Origin: [Actinomadura] parvosata subsp. kistnae
Lineage (GTDB): Bacteria > Actinomycetota > Actinomycetes > Streptosporangiales > Streptosporangiaceae
DNA: 64,000 bases
Assembly: GCF_900323885.1 (NCBI RefSeq)
Contig: NZ_OOHJ01000021.1
Location: 1-64,000 of the forward strand
Direction: 5' to 3'
The position numbers and the translations under genes are program-made. Below, piece after piece: positions 16,182 through 25,479 of the stretch. The notes under the pieces are model-generated. The model did no database searches, was not told the DNA's origin, and saw nothing but the letters and a program-made list of their open reading frames with translations. The stretch's first letter is position 1. Each line of letters starts with the position of its first letter.

Positions 16182-16985
16182 TCAGGCGGGGCGGGCGATC
16201 GCGAGTGGTCTGACGGGGGCGCCGGTCGCGCCGACCAGCGGCAGCGGGTTGACCACGAGCAGCACCTCGCGGTGCCCCGCCGCCGACAGCGGCCACAGGC
16301 GCATCGTCTCCACCAGGTTGACGCCCGCCTCGACGAGCAGGATCCGGTGCACCGGCAGGGTGGCGTGACCGTGACCGGGCGGGATGTGCTCGAAGGCGAT
16401 GGTCTCGGCGCCCACCAGGCGGGGCCGCCGCTCGGCCAGCCACCGCCCGGCCGCCTCACCGGGACCGGGCGCTCCGTGCGCCTGGCCGGTGAACAGGGCG
16501 GGATCGTCCCAGTGCCGCGACCAGCCGGTGCCGATCAGCAGCGCCTCACCGGGCTCCGGGTCGAGGCCCCGCGCCGCCTCCTCCAGGTCACCCGGGGTGA
16601 TCTCGTAGCCGGGCGGCAGGACGGCGGTGCCGTGCACGGCGGCCACGTCGAGCAGCACGGCGCGGCCCACGTACGGCTCGAACGCCTCGACGCCCAGCTC
16701 CGCGAACCCGTCCCGGCCCTGCACCGCCGCCGCCTGCCGCCCGCCGTGCAGCCGCCCGTCCTGCGAGACGTGCGCCAGCGCGTCCACGTGCGTGCCGACG
16801 TGGCCGCCGGTGACGATGACCTCGCTCGCCGCCGACCCGCCGTCGGCGCGCACCACGTCGCCGTGCCGCCGCTCCAGCACCATCCGGAACGGCGCGTGAT
16901 TGGGCGACTGCGGCATACCGGTGCGCATCGGCTGGGCCAGGTCGAACACCTCGGCCCCGGCCAGCGCCTCCCACGGGGCTCGCAC
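16182..16985 (-). CDS. Cyclase-family (kynurenine-formamidase-like) metal hydrolase
   Basis: 267 aa. The metal-binding motif GGHVGTHVDALAH supplies His62, His66, Asp68 and His72, as in PF04199 amidohydrolases such as kynurenine formamidase, isatin hydrolase and antibiotic cyclases. A second conserved segment is LIGTGWSRHWDDPALF. GTG 16985 is preceded by AAGGA. It is divergent from a hydantoinase-type gene 178 bp away; the two could act in one ring-opening catabolic route (inference). Confidence 0.8.
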   Translation of the reverse strand: MRAPWEALAGAEVFDLAQPMRTGMPQSPNHAPFRMVLERRHGDVVRADGGSAASEVIVTGGHVGTHVDALAHVSQDGRLHGGRQAAAVQGRDGFAELGVEAFEPYVGRAVLLDVAAVHGTAVLPPGYEITPGDLEEAARGLDPEPGEALLIGTGWSRHWDDPALFTGQAHGAPGPGEAAGRWLAERRPRLVGAETIAFEHIPPGHGHATLPVHRILLVEAGVNLVETMRLWPLSAAGHREVLLVVNPLPLVGATGAPVRPLAIARPA

Positions 16986-17163
16986 GAGGAGAAGTCCTTA
17001 CGAACGGGGGTGTTCCGCTGCGGGAAAAGCTGATCCAGACTGTACGGCAGGAGCCGACCGGCGAGAAGGGGCGCACCACCTCCGTCGCCGCGCCCCCTGT
17101 CGGAGCCGTGTACGGCCGCGCTGCTGGAGACCACCCGTACCCCGCCGGCCCGGAAGGGGCGCC

Positions 17164-18600
17164 ATGATGCGATACGACCTGCTGGTCAAGGGCGGGACCC
17201 TGGTCCTGCCGTACCACGGCGAGGTGCGCGCCGACGTGGCCGTGGCCGGTGGCCGGATCGTCGCGATGGGGGAGGACCTGGACGTGGCCGGCCTCGGCGA
17301 TGGCGGCGAGATGATCGACGCCGCCGGGAAGGTCGTCTTACCGGGCGCGGTGGACGCCCACTTCCACCTGGGGATCTACCGCGACCTCGCGCTCGACGCG
17401 TACGAGGAGACCCGCTCCTCCCTGGTCGGCGGCGCCACGACCGTCCTGTCCTACTTCCGCACCGGCCAGCACTACCTCGGCAGGACCGGCCCGTACGAGA
17501 CGATCTTCCCCGAGGTGCTGGACGCGGTCGCCGGCCGCTCGTGGACCGACTACGGCTTCCACCTGGCCCCGATGACCGCCGCGCAGATCGAGGAGATCCC
17601 CGCCCTGGTGGCCGGGCACGGCGTCACCTCGTTCAAGTACTACATGTTCTACAAGGGCTTCGACCTGGCGGCTAACAGCCGCGACGCGCGGGCGTTCACC
17701 ATGGGCGACGAGTACGACCTCGGGCATCTCTACCTGATCATGGAGAAGCTGGCCGCGACGCAGGCCGCCCACCCCGGCCGCCGGCTGTCGCTGAGCCTGC
17801 ACTGCGAGCAGTCGGAGCTGATGCGCGTGTTCATCGACCGGGTCCGCGCCGGCGGCGGCCCCCAGAACCTGCGCGCCTACAGCCAGGCCCGGCCGCCCCT
17901 GACCGAGCGGCTCGCCATCGCCGAGGCGGCCGTGCTGGCCGAGCACACCGGCGTCGAGATCAACCTGCTGCACCTGTCCAGCGCGGAGGCGTTGCAGGCC
18001 GCGGCCCGCACCTCCGCCAGGCGCGAGACCACCCTGCACCACCTGTGCCTCGACCACGACGACCTCGACGCGCGCGCTCGGCCCGGCGGAGGGCTGGGTG
18101 GAAAGGTGAACCCGCCGATCCGCACCCGCGAGCACAACGAGGCGTTATGGGCGGGCGTGGCCGACGGGCGCATCGACTGGGTGGCCTCCGACCACGCCTG
18201 CTGCCTGGAGGAGCACAAGGGGGACGACCTGTGGCCGGCGCGGCCCGGCTTCGGCGGGACGGCGCTGCTGTACCCCGTGCTGTTCTCCGAGGGGCACCTG
18301 CGGCGCGGCCTGCCGCTGACCAGGATCGCCGAGGTCGCCTCCGCGAACCCGGCCCGCGCGTTCGGCCTGTGGGGCCGCAAGGGCGCGCTGGCCATCGGCT
18401 GCGACGCCGACCTCACCGTCCTGGACCCGGAGCTGACCAGGACCGTCACCGCGGACCTGCTGCTGTCGGGACAGGACCACTGCCCGTTCGAGGGCCTGCG
18501 CGTGACCGGCTGGCCCGTCGCCACCGTGGTCGGCGGGCGGGTGGCGTTCCGCGACGGCAAGACGTCCGGCGAGCCGTCGGGCTCCTACCTGCATCGCTGA
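17164..18600 (+). CDS. Dihydropyrimidinase/hydantoinase-type amidohydrolase
   Basis: 478 aa, the normal length for D-hydantoinase/dihydropyrimidinase. The binuclear metal site is complete: His66/His68 (VDAHFHLG), Lys157 (TSFKYYMFY, the carbamylated lysine), His212 (SLHCEQ), His269 (NLLHLSS) and Asp342 (VASDHACC). It hydrolyses cyclic ureides or related cyclic amides. The start ATG 17164 has GGAAGGGG; ATG 17167 is an alternative. No carbamoylase or racemase is adjacent. Shares a divergent promoter region with the cyclase gene. Confidence 0.85.
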   Translation: MMRYDLLVKGGTLVLPYHGEVRADVAVAGGRIVAMGEDLDVAGLGDGGEMIDAAGKVVLPGAVDAHFHLGIYRDLALDAYEETRSSLVGGATTVLSYFRTGQHYLGRTGPYETIFPEVLDAVAGRSWTDYGFHLAPMTAAQIEEIPALVAGHGVTSFKYYMFYKGFDLAANSRDARAFTMGDEYDLGHLYLIMEKLAATQAAHPGRRLSLSLHCEQSELMRVFIDRVRAGGGPQNLRAYSQARPPLTERLAIAEAAVLAEHTGVEINLLHLSSAEALQAAARTSARRETTLHHLCLDHDDLDARARPGGGLGGKVNPPIRTREHNEALWAGVADGRIDWVASDHACCLEEHKGDDLWPARPGFGGTALLYPVLFSEGHLRRGLPLTRIAEVASANPARAFGLWGRKGALAIGCDADLTVLDPELTRTVTADLLLSGQDHCPFEGLRVTGWPVATVVGGRVAFRDGKTSGEPSGSYLHR

Positions 18601-18666
18601 CGAAGCACCTGCTTCACCCCGATTGCCCCGTTCGTCCACTTCGGTGGCGGGTGGGGGGCTAAAGTC

Positions 18667-18706
18667 GATCTTTCAGCGGTAGCAGGACGATCGGGGGCGA
18701 AAGATC
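18667..18706. promoter_or_regulatory. Inverted repeat before the NB-ARC gene
   Basis: GATCTTTC (18667-18674) and GAAAGATC (18699-18706) are perfect 8-bp inverses 24 bp apart, the second ending 3 nt before the ATG at 18710. It could be an operator or a leader hairpin; there is no independent support. Confidence 0.3.
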
Positions 18707-18709
18707 TCA

Positions 18710-20323
18710 ATGGGGACGCACACCTGGTCCGGGACGCCCGCACCGCACCCGGTCGCGACCAAACCGGGTGGACCTCTGGACCAGCCGCCGTCCCTTCCCG
18801 GGGAGCTGTTCGTGGGGCGGGCGGCAGAGCTCGGCGTCCTGAACGACGCCCTGTCCGGCGCCCGGCAGGGGGCGGGGACAGTATCGCCGTCGGCCTTGAT
18901 CTGGGGGCCGGGTGGCGTCGGCAAGACGTGGCTGGCCCTGCACTGGGCCCACCGCAACGCCGGATCCTTCCCGGACGGGCTGCTCCACCTCGACCTGCGT
19001 GGGCACGACCCCGTCACCCCGCCCGTGACGGCCGAGGAGGCGGTGCGCGACCTCCTGCTCGCCCTCGGCGCCGACCCCCGTACCGTCCCGTCGGCACCCG
19101 AGGCCCAGGCCGCGCTCTACCGCGACATGATGGCCGGCCGCCGCCTGCTCGTCCTGATCGACGACGCCCCCTCGGCCCGCCACGTGCGGCGCTCCTGCCC
19201 GGCACCCCGCCAGCGCGGTCCTGATCACCAGCCGCCGCGAGCTGGACGTCCCGGCCGCCGCGCGGGTCCCGCTGGGCGGGCTGACCGAGCAGGAGGCGTC
19301 GCGGCTGCTCGTGCGCGCCATCGGCACCACCCGGCCGCACGCCGTACGCGACCTCGTGCGCCGCTGCGCCGGCCTGCCCCTGGCACTCGGCCTGGCGGCC
19401 GCCCGCATCGCCACCCACCCCCACCTGCCTCAGGAAACGCCCCCCACCGAACCACCCGCCGACCCTCCGGGCGAGCCGCTCGCCGGTCAGGACGCCGCCT
19501 TGCGGGCCGCCTTCGAGGCGTCCTGGCTGGTGCTCGGTGAGGACGCCAGGCGGCTGCTGCTGGCGCTGGCCCCCGCTCCCGTGCCGGACGTCGGCCTCGC
19601 CGCCGTGGCGTCGCTGGCCGCGCTGCCCGCCGCGCGCACTGGCACGCTGCTGCGCCTGCTGGAGGCCGCCCACCTGGTGATCCAGCACCGGCCGGGACGC
19701 TACCGCATGCACGACCTGGTACGCCTGCACACGCTCCGGCACGCCGATCCCGCCTCCACGACCGCCGCCCTCCGACGGCTCGTCGACCACTACATGTACA
19801 CCGCCCACCACGGCGCCATCACCCTGGCCCGCAGGCCCGCCCGATCACCATGAGCCGGCCGGCGCCCGGCGTCCACCCCGCCCTGCCCGCCACCGAGCAG
19901 GACGCGCTGGACTGGTTCGACACCGAACGCGACTGCCTGCTGACCCTCCTGCGCTGGACCGCCGACCAGGACTGGAACGAGGACGCCTGGCGCATCGCCT
20001 GGTCCATGGACGAGATGCTCCGGCGCAGAGGGCACGTCCACGACCGGGTCCGCGTCTGGGAGAGCGCCGTGTTCGCCGCCGAACGGCTCGGCGCCGCCGA
20101 CGTCCAGTGCCTGGCCTACGGCCGCCTCGCGCACGCGCACGACGCGGCGGGCGACCATGCCGCCGCCCTGCCCGCCCGGCGCCGGGCCCTGGCACTGGCC
20201 GCACACCTGCACGATCGTGGCGGACAGGCACAGACGCACCGCACCTCCGCCTTCCCTTCGCGGGCGGGAGTGGAGGCTGCGCGCGCCCGCTTGGACGCGT
20301 CGCCCGCTCGGCCGGACGCCTGA
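18710..20323 (+). pseudogene. AfsR-like NB-ARC/TPR ATPase without SARP domain, three frameshifts
   Basis: About 538 aa if repaired. The P-loop GPGGVGKTWLALHWAH and Walker B LLVLIDDAPSARHV are followed by an NB-ARC helical part (LITSRRELDVPAAARVPLGG; CAGLPLALGLAAARI), a winged helix (YRMHDLVRLHTLRHAD) and a short TPR-like end (LAYGRLAHAHDAAGDH). The frame slips at about 19188 and 19207 (between HVR and SAVLITSR) and at about 19842, each fixed by one added base. The BTAD/DNA-binding part of AfsR-type regulators is missing and the TPR region is short, ending 25 bp from the converging monooxygenase gene. Confidence 0.65.
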
Positions 20324-20348
20324 CGCGCCCCCTGGTGGTGGTGCGGCA

Positions 20349-21872
20349 TCAGCATGGTGAGCCGAACCAGGTGTCCAGCGCGACGGCGAGGGACGCCTCG
20401 TCGCCCGCCTGCCAGGCGATGACGGCGTCGGGACGCAGCAGCAGCGGCTCGGTGTTCGTCACCGTGACGACCTCGACCCTGCCCGCCGCGTGCCGAGCGA
20501 GGTGCCGCGTCGGCGGCGTGAGCAGGAGCAGGCCGCGGCCGGTGCGCAGGTGCTCGTGCAGCCGTGACACCGCACCCTCACCACCATCCCGGCCGTCGTC
20601 GTCATTGACGGTCACAAGCTCCAGGTCAGGGCAGTGCCGGCCGGCCGGGGCCGGGGCGGGGTAGGGGAGGTCGTAGCGGAGGTTCACGCCGGACAGCAGC
20701 TCGGTGAAGTACCGGTTGGCCGCCGGGAGGTCCAGCACCTCGTCCATGATGTCCCGGAGTGCATCGACGTGCGGGCCGGGAGCCAGCAGCGCGGACTGGG
20801 CCCGCGTGTTGCGCAGCACCGCCTCGCCCGCGGGGTGCCGCTCGCGGGTGTAGGTGTCGAGCAGGGACGGCGGGGCGTCGCCCCGCACGACGGCGGCCAG
20901 CTTCCAGCCGAGGTTCATCGCGTCCATCAGCCCGAGGTTGAGGCCCTGCCCGCCGCTGGGCGAGTGCACGTGTGCGGCGTCCCCGGCCAGGAACACCGGG
21001 CCGAGCCGGTAGGTGGCGGCCTGGCGGGCCTGGTCGCCGAAGCGGCGGTCGTCGTGGATCTCCTCGATCCGGACGTCGGCACCGGTCACGCGGCGGATCG
21101 CCGCGGCCAGCTCGCGAGCGGTCACCGGCCCGTCGGGCCCGTGCTCGGCCGTCGCGCGCCGGCCCAGCCCATGCCCCGCCGTCGCCGGCTCGGTGACGCC
21201 CGCCATGTCGCCGCCGCGCAGGAACGTGCCCGTGTCGTACCGGCCCGGGGCGGGGACGGGGCCGGCGAACCGCACCCGGCCCGCGATCGTCCGAAGCAAC
21301 GCCGGCGTCCCGGGGAAGGGGAAGGCGGCGAGCTCGCGCACCGTGCTGTGGCCGCCGTCGCAGCCCACCACGAACCGTGCGCGCAGCCGGCGTTCGCCCC
21401 GCGAGGTGGCCACGACGATCGTGACCCCGTCACCGCCGCCGTCGCCGTCGCCCGCGTGCGCGGAGCCTGGGTCGGGTTCGAGCGCGACGACCCGGTGCCC
21501 GCGCAGGATGCGGACCCCCAGCTCCTCGGCGTGCGCGGTGAGGATGCGTTCCAGCTCCGGCTGCCAGATCTGGGTGCCGCGCCGCCGTTCGTCCGGGACG
21601 AGCTTGTGGAGGTTCGCGAAGTGGCCGAGGGTGGTGCCGTGGTCGCGGGCGAGGTCCCGCGTGCCGCCGGGTCGTGCCCGGTCGAGCTGGGGGCCGAGGC
21701 CGCGGCGCCAGAGTGCTTCGGTGGCCAGCGGGCCGATGCCGCGAGCCTTGGTCTGTTCGGCGGGTTCGTCCAGGCGTTCCACCACGAGGGGGTGAACGCC
21801 GCCCAGGCGGAGCTCCGCGGCGAGGAGCAGGCCGACGGGTCCGGCGCCCACGATGATCACATCAGCGTCCAT
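20349..21872 (-). CDS. FAD-dependent aromatic monooxygenase
   Basis: 507 aa, class A flavoprotein hydroxylase. Motifs: FAD-binding MDADVIIVGAGPVGLLLAAE (residues 1-20), the DG motif RFVVGCDGGHSTVREL and the GD motif PVFLAGDAAHVHSPSGGQGL, then a thioredoxin-like C-terminal domain. Related enzymes hydroxylate polyketides or inactivate tetracyclines and rifamycins; the substrate is unknown here. AAGGAGTC precedes ATG 21872. It shares a 69-bp region holding two TTAAC/GTTAA palindromes with a divergent TetR, strongly implying effector-induced expression. Confidence 0.9.
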   Translation of the reverse strand: MDADVIIVGAGPVGLLLAAELRLGGVHPLVVERLDEPAEQTKARGIGPLATEALWRRGLGPQLDRARPGGTRDLARDHGTTLGHFANLHKLVPDERRRGTQIWQPELERILTAHAEELGVRILRGHRVVALEPDPGSAHAGDGDGGGDGVTIVVATSRGERRLRARFVVGCDGGHSTVRELAAFPFPGTPALLRTIAGRVRFAGPVPAPGRYDTGTFLRGGDMAGVTEPATAGHGLGRRATAEHGPDGPVTARELAAAIRRVTGADVRIEEIHDDRRFGDQARQAATYRLGPVFLAGDAAHVHSPSGGQGLNLGLMDAMNLGWKLAAVVRGDAPPSLLDTYTRERHPAGEAVLRNTRAQSALLAPGPHVDALRDIMDEVLDLPAANRYFTELLSGVNLRYDLPYPAPAPAGRHCPDLELVTVNDDDGRDGGEGAVSRLHEHLRTGRGLLLLTPPTRHLARHAAGRVEVVTVTNTEPLLLRPDAVIAWQAGDEASLAVALDTWFGSPC

Positions 21873-21881
21873 ATGACGACT

Positions 21882-21897
21882 CCTTAACTTGTTAAGG
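21882..21897. promoter_or_regulatory. TetR operator 1 (CCTTAAC-TT-GTTAAGG)
   Basis: Perfect 7-bp arms around TT, 9 bp upstream of the monooxygenase start. With the second copy 26 bp away centre to centre it forms a tetO-like double operator between divergent TetR and monooxygenase genes. Confidence 0.7.
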
Positions 21898-21909
21898 GGT
21901 ACTATGGCT

Positions 21910-21921
21910 TTAACAAGTTAA
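21910..21921. promoter_or_regulatory. TetR operator 2 (TTAAC-AA-GTTAA)
   Basis: Second copy of the palindrome of operator 1, with 5-bp arms TTAAC/GTTAA around AA, placed 20 bp before the TetR start. The TACTAT hexamer at 21902-21907 lies between the two copies. Confidence 0.7.
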
Positions 21922-21941
21922 GGGCGTCAAGGAGGACATCG

Positions 21942-22555
21942 ATGCCGATCGACGTCGGGGAGGCCGTGCGGACGGCCCTGGCCCTGGTGGAGGCCGACGG
22001 TCTCGACAAGCTCACCGTCCGGCGCCTGGCCACGGAGCTCGGCGTCAAGGCGCCCGCGCTGTACTGGCACTTCAGCGGCAAGCGGGCCCTGCTCGACCAC
22101 ATGACCGACGCCATCGTGGCACCGGTGCTCACCCGGCTCCCGACCCCCGACACCTTCTGGCTCACGTGGCTGGAGGAGGCCGGGCTCGCCCTGCACGCCG
22201 CCCTGCTCGGCCACCGCGACGGCCCCGCATCGCGCTCGGCGCCGACCTGCGGGTCGCCCGCTCGCTCGGGGAGTTCGCCGAGCGTACGGTCGAGGTGCTG
22301 CACCGGGCGGGCTACCCGCTCGGCGACGCCACCCGCGCGGCCGGCGTCCTGGTCCACTTCATCCTCGGACGCGCGGTCGAGGACCAGACGTGGCCCGGCG
22401 AACACGACGAAGCCGCCGCGATCGCCACCATCCCGTTCCCGCTGATGGCGCGCGGCCTGCGCGAACGTCACGCCGCCGGCGCCACCGTGACCGACAACTT
22501 CCGCTACGCGCTGGGCGTGCTGCTCGCCGGCCTGAACGCGACCCGCCCCACCTGA
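21942..22555 (+). CDS. TetR-family regulator, TetR_C class (frameshifted as sequenced)
   Basis: 204 aa when repaired. The N-terminal domain (MPIDVGEAVRTALALVEADG; LRRLA-type helix VRRLATELGVKAPALYWHF) is of the tetracycline-repressor subtype, with YWHF ending the HTH. The frame breaks at CCCC 22223-22226; a fifth C joins HRDGP to RIALGADLRVARSLGEFAER and gives the full protein ending LNATRPT. AAGGAGG precedes the ATG. Divergent from the FAD monooxygenase, with which it shares two operators. Confidence 0.85.
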
Positions 22556-22561
22556 CGCGCG

Positions 22562-23976
22562 TCAGGACGGGCGGAGGGCGGTCCTGGTCAGGACGTCGTC
22601 CGCGGTGCCGCCCGAGCCCAGCTCCCGAACCGCCTCGGCCAGCTCGTCCACCTGGCCGGGCGGCAGCGCCCGGCTCGCGTTGGAGCGGAACTTCGCCTCC
22701 AGCTCCGCCGCCGACAGCGGATGCTCGGGCCCGCCGCGCGAGGAGTCCACCCGGTGCTCCAGCGTCGAGCCGTCGCGCAGCCGCACCCGCACCACCGCCG
22801 CGAACGCACGGGGAAGATCCGCGAGGCGCGCTCGTCGGCGACGCACCGCACCCGGCCGGCCAGCTCCAGCCGCGCCGGGTCGAGTGCGGCGAAGTCGTCC
22901 AGGGCCAGCCCCAGCCCGCCGCCGCCCAGCAGCGCCGCCGCCAGCGTGTACGGGCCGGAGAACTTCGCGTGGTACGGCGAGCGCGGCCGGGCCTTGTCCT
23001 GCCACGGCTCGGCGATCGTGCGCAGCACCGGCCCCGCCACCCCCGCCTCGACCTCCACGATCCGCGCCGGGTCCAGCCCGTCCCGCCGCAGCGCCAGTGC
23101 GCAGTCGACGAGCGGGTGGGTGAAATGGTTGGCCGGGTACGGCTTGTACACGGTCCGCAGCAGCTCCCACCGCTCGCCCAGCCCCTCCAGCAGCGCGTCG
23201 GCGTCGTACCGTCCGCCCAGCCACGCCTGGAAGAACCCGAACCGGCCCTCCAGCACCGTCGGCGGCCCCGTCAGCCCCTCGGCGGCCAGCACCGCCGCCG
23301 ACACCCCGGCGTGCGCGGCCCACCCGCAGTGCACCGGCTTGACGGTCCCGCCCGTACGGTTGGCCTCCAGCAGCCCGGCGCCCATCGAGGCGGCCACCCC
23401 CACCGCGTGCGCCACCCCCTCGGCCCGCAGCCCGAGCAGCAGCCCCGCGGCCACGGCGGCGCCCAGGGTGCCGCAGATGGAGGTGGCGTGCCGGCCCTGC
23501 TCGAAGAACAACGAGTTCCGCTCCTGCGGCAGGTAGGACGCCATGCCGAGCCGGGCGCACACCTCGATCCCGGCCGCGATCGCCGCCACCAGCTCCGCGC
23601 CGGACGCGCGCACGCTCTGCGCCACGGCCAGCGCCGCCGGCACGACGCAGGCGCTCGGGTGCAGCACCGAAGGAAGGTGCGTGTCGTCGAAGTCGAGCGC
23701 GTGCGCCAAAGTGCCGTTGACCAGCGCCGCCGACGGCGCGGGCACCCGGTCGCCGCTCCCGATCACGCTCGCCTCCCCGGCCCCGCCCCACCGCCGCACG
23801 CCCCGCAACACCACCGCCGCGGCCTCAGCGGTGTCGCTGGTCGCGTCGGAGTAGGCGGCCAGGCAGTTGCCGAGGACGTCCAGCACCCGGCCCGGCACGT
23901 CCTGGCGCACCGCCTCCGGTAGCTGGCCGTCCCCGCGCGCCACCGCGAACTCGGCCAGCCGCCGCACGTACGTCAT
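22562..23976 (-). CDS. MmgE/PrpD family protein (frameshifted as sequenced)
   Basis: 471 aa when repaired; 2-methylcitrate dehydratase/aconitate-decarboxylase fold. Characteristic stretches are NGTLAHALDFDDTHLPSVLH, GFFQAWLGG and YKPYPANHFTHPLVD. The frame breaks at GGGG 22810-22813 (coding CCCC): upstream SRIFP, then with one C more RAFAAVVRVRLRDGSTLEHR to the end. Substrate is unknown; members act on small branched or unsaturated carboxylates. GGTGAGGAGA precedes ATG 23976. It starts 9 bp after the MFS gene on the same strand, so uptake and metabolism may be linked. Confidence 0.8.
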
Positions 23977-23985
23977 CCCGTCTCC

Positions 23986-25379
23986 TCACCTGCCGTCGCC
24001 GTCCCCATCGTGCGCGGAGACGGCCGTACCGGGCAGCCGCCCTCCGTGATCCTTCTCGAGGGCCACGGCGGAGGCGGACAGGAGCGTCGCGGCGGACAGG
24101 CCGCCCCAGAGGGTGGCCGGGCCGTGGGAGGCGAGGGCGGTGATGACCGCCGGGGAGACGGCCAGGCCGAAGCCGGTGGAGAGCTGGAAGCGGGCCACGG
24201 CGCGTCCCAGGAGGCGGGGCGGGGCGAGGGCGGTGACGAGCGCGGTGGCGCTGCCGGCGTAGATGATCTCGCCGAGGGTGCAGATCACCGACACCGCCGT
24301 GACGGCCGGGGCGCCCCAGCCGTGCCCCAGTGAGGTGGCCCCGAGGAAGCCGACGTAGGACGCGGCCAGGACCACGCCGGACAGAGCCAGCACCGCCCGC
24401 CGGGAGAAGCGCGACATCAATACGGTGACCGGGACCTGGAGGGTGACCACCAACACCGTGTTCGCCACGAAGATGGCCGCCGGCCACACCGGGGAGGCGT
24501 GCAACTGGGTCACCAGGACCAGGGGGAGCGCGACTTCGGGGACGTTGAGGCAGAACACGTAGACGACGTTGGCGGCCAGCAGCGCGCGCATCCGCGGTGC
24601 GGGCCCACCGGCGCTGTCCGGAGCAGCGGGTGGAAGAGCGGACGGGTCGGCGGGTGGGGCCGACGCTCGGCCGGCAGGTGCGCTGGTGGGCGGAATGGTG
24701 GGGACAGGGGGAGTGGCCGGTGGAAGGGCGGTCCGATGTGCGTGCAGGCGGACCGACCAGGCCAGGACCGCCGCAACGAGATAAGCCAGCCCGGTGACAA
24801 CGGCCAGCACCCGCAGCGCTGTAGGGCCGCCCGTCAGGCAGGCGGTGGCCAGGAGGGCGCCGGCGCCCAGGCCGCCGTTGCGCAGGGCGCGGCCGGCGGC
24901 CAGGGCGGCATCGCGTTCGCGGCCATGGGCGACCGTGGCGACGAGGGCGGCATGGGCGGCCGGCCACGCCTGGTTGCCGATGCCGAGGAAGAGCGCCGCC
25001 GCCGCGAACAGCCAGACGGGCCCCGCCGAGGCGAGCGAGGTGTGCCCCGCCGAGGTGAGCCGGTCGTGTCCCGCCGGGGCGGCCAGGAGGAGTGCCACGC
25101 CCGCCACCCGTACCAGCATCGACGCCGCCACGACCGAGCTGCGCGCCCCCCGATCGAGCCACCGCCCGACCGCCGGCATGCAGGCCAGCCCCAGCACGAC
25201 CCCGGCCGTCATCGCGATCCCGGTGACCGGCGCGGACAGCCGGAGCACCGTCACCCCGTAGAGCAGCAGGAAGGGCCGCAGCAGGCCGGTGCCGAGCGCG
25301 TCCACGGCGAGGGCGACGGCGTAGCGGGGCCGCCGGAGGCGCGGACGAGGGCGCGGGGCCGGATCTTGGTCGTTGCCAT
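23986..25379 (-). CDS. MFS transporter (frameshifted as sequenced)
   Basis: 464 aa when repaired, about 12 transmembrane helices with a long proline/alanine-rich cytoplasmic loop (near residues 215-260). The N terminus reads MATTKIRPRALVRASGGP; the frame breaks at GGGG 25326-25329 and one extra C continues RYAVALAVDALGTGLLRPFLL. The helix 2-3 loop carries GRWLDRGARSSV, a variant of the MFS motif A. No substrate is evident. First gene of a two-gene unit with MmgE/PrpD, divergent from a DUF5937 regulator 100 bp away. Confidence 0.8.
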
Positions 25380-25479
25380 GGCGTTCACGATGGGGCCGGG
25401 CCGCCAGTACGGCCCCGACGGTTGACGGAGATCGTCAATCGGCGGAGCCGCCGGGTGTCCGGCCAGCGATGATGGGGGG

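Noticed and set aside
18667..18706. Inverted repeat GATCTTTC/GAAAGATC as a strong operator
   Set aside because: The arms are short and 24 bp apart, and the gene behind it is broken; kept only as a low-confidence site.
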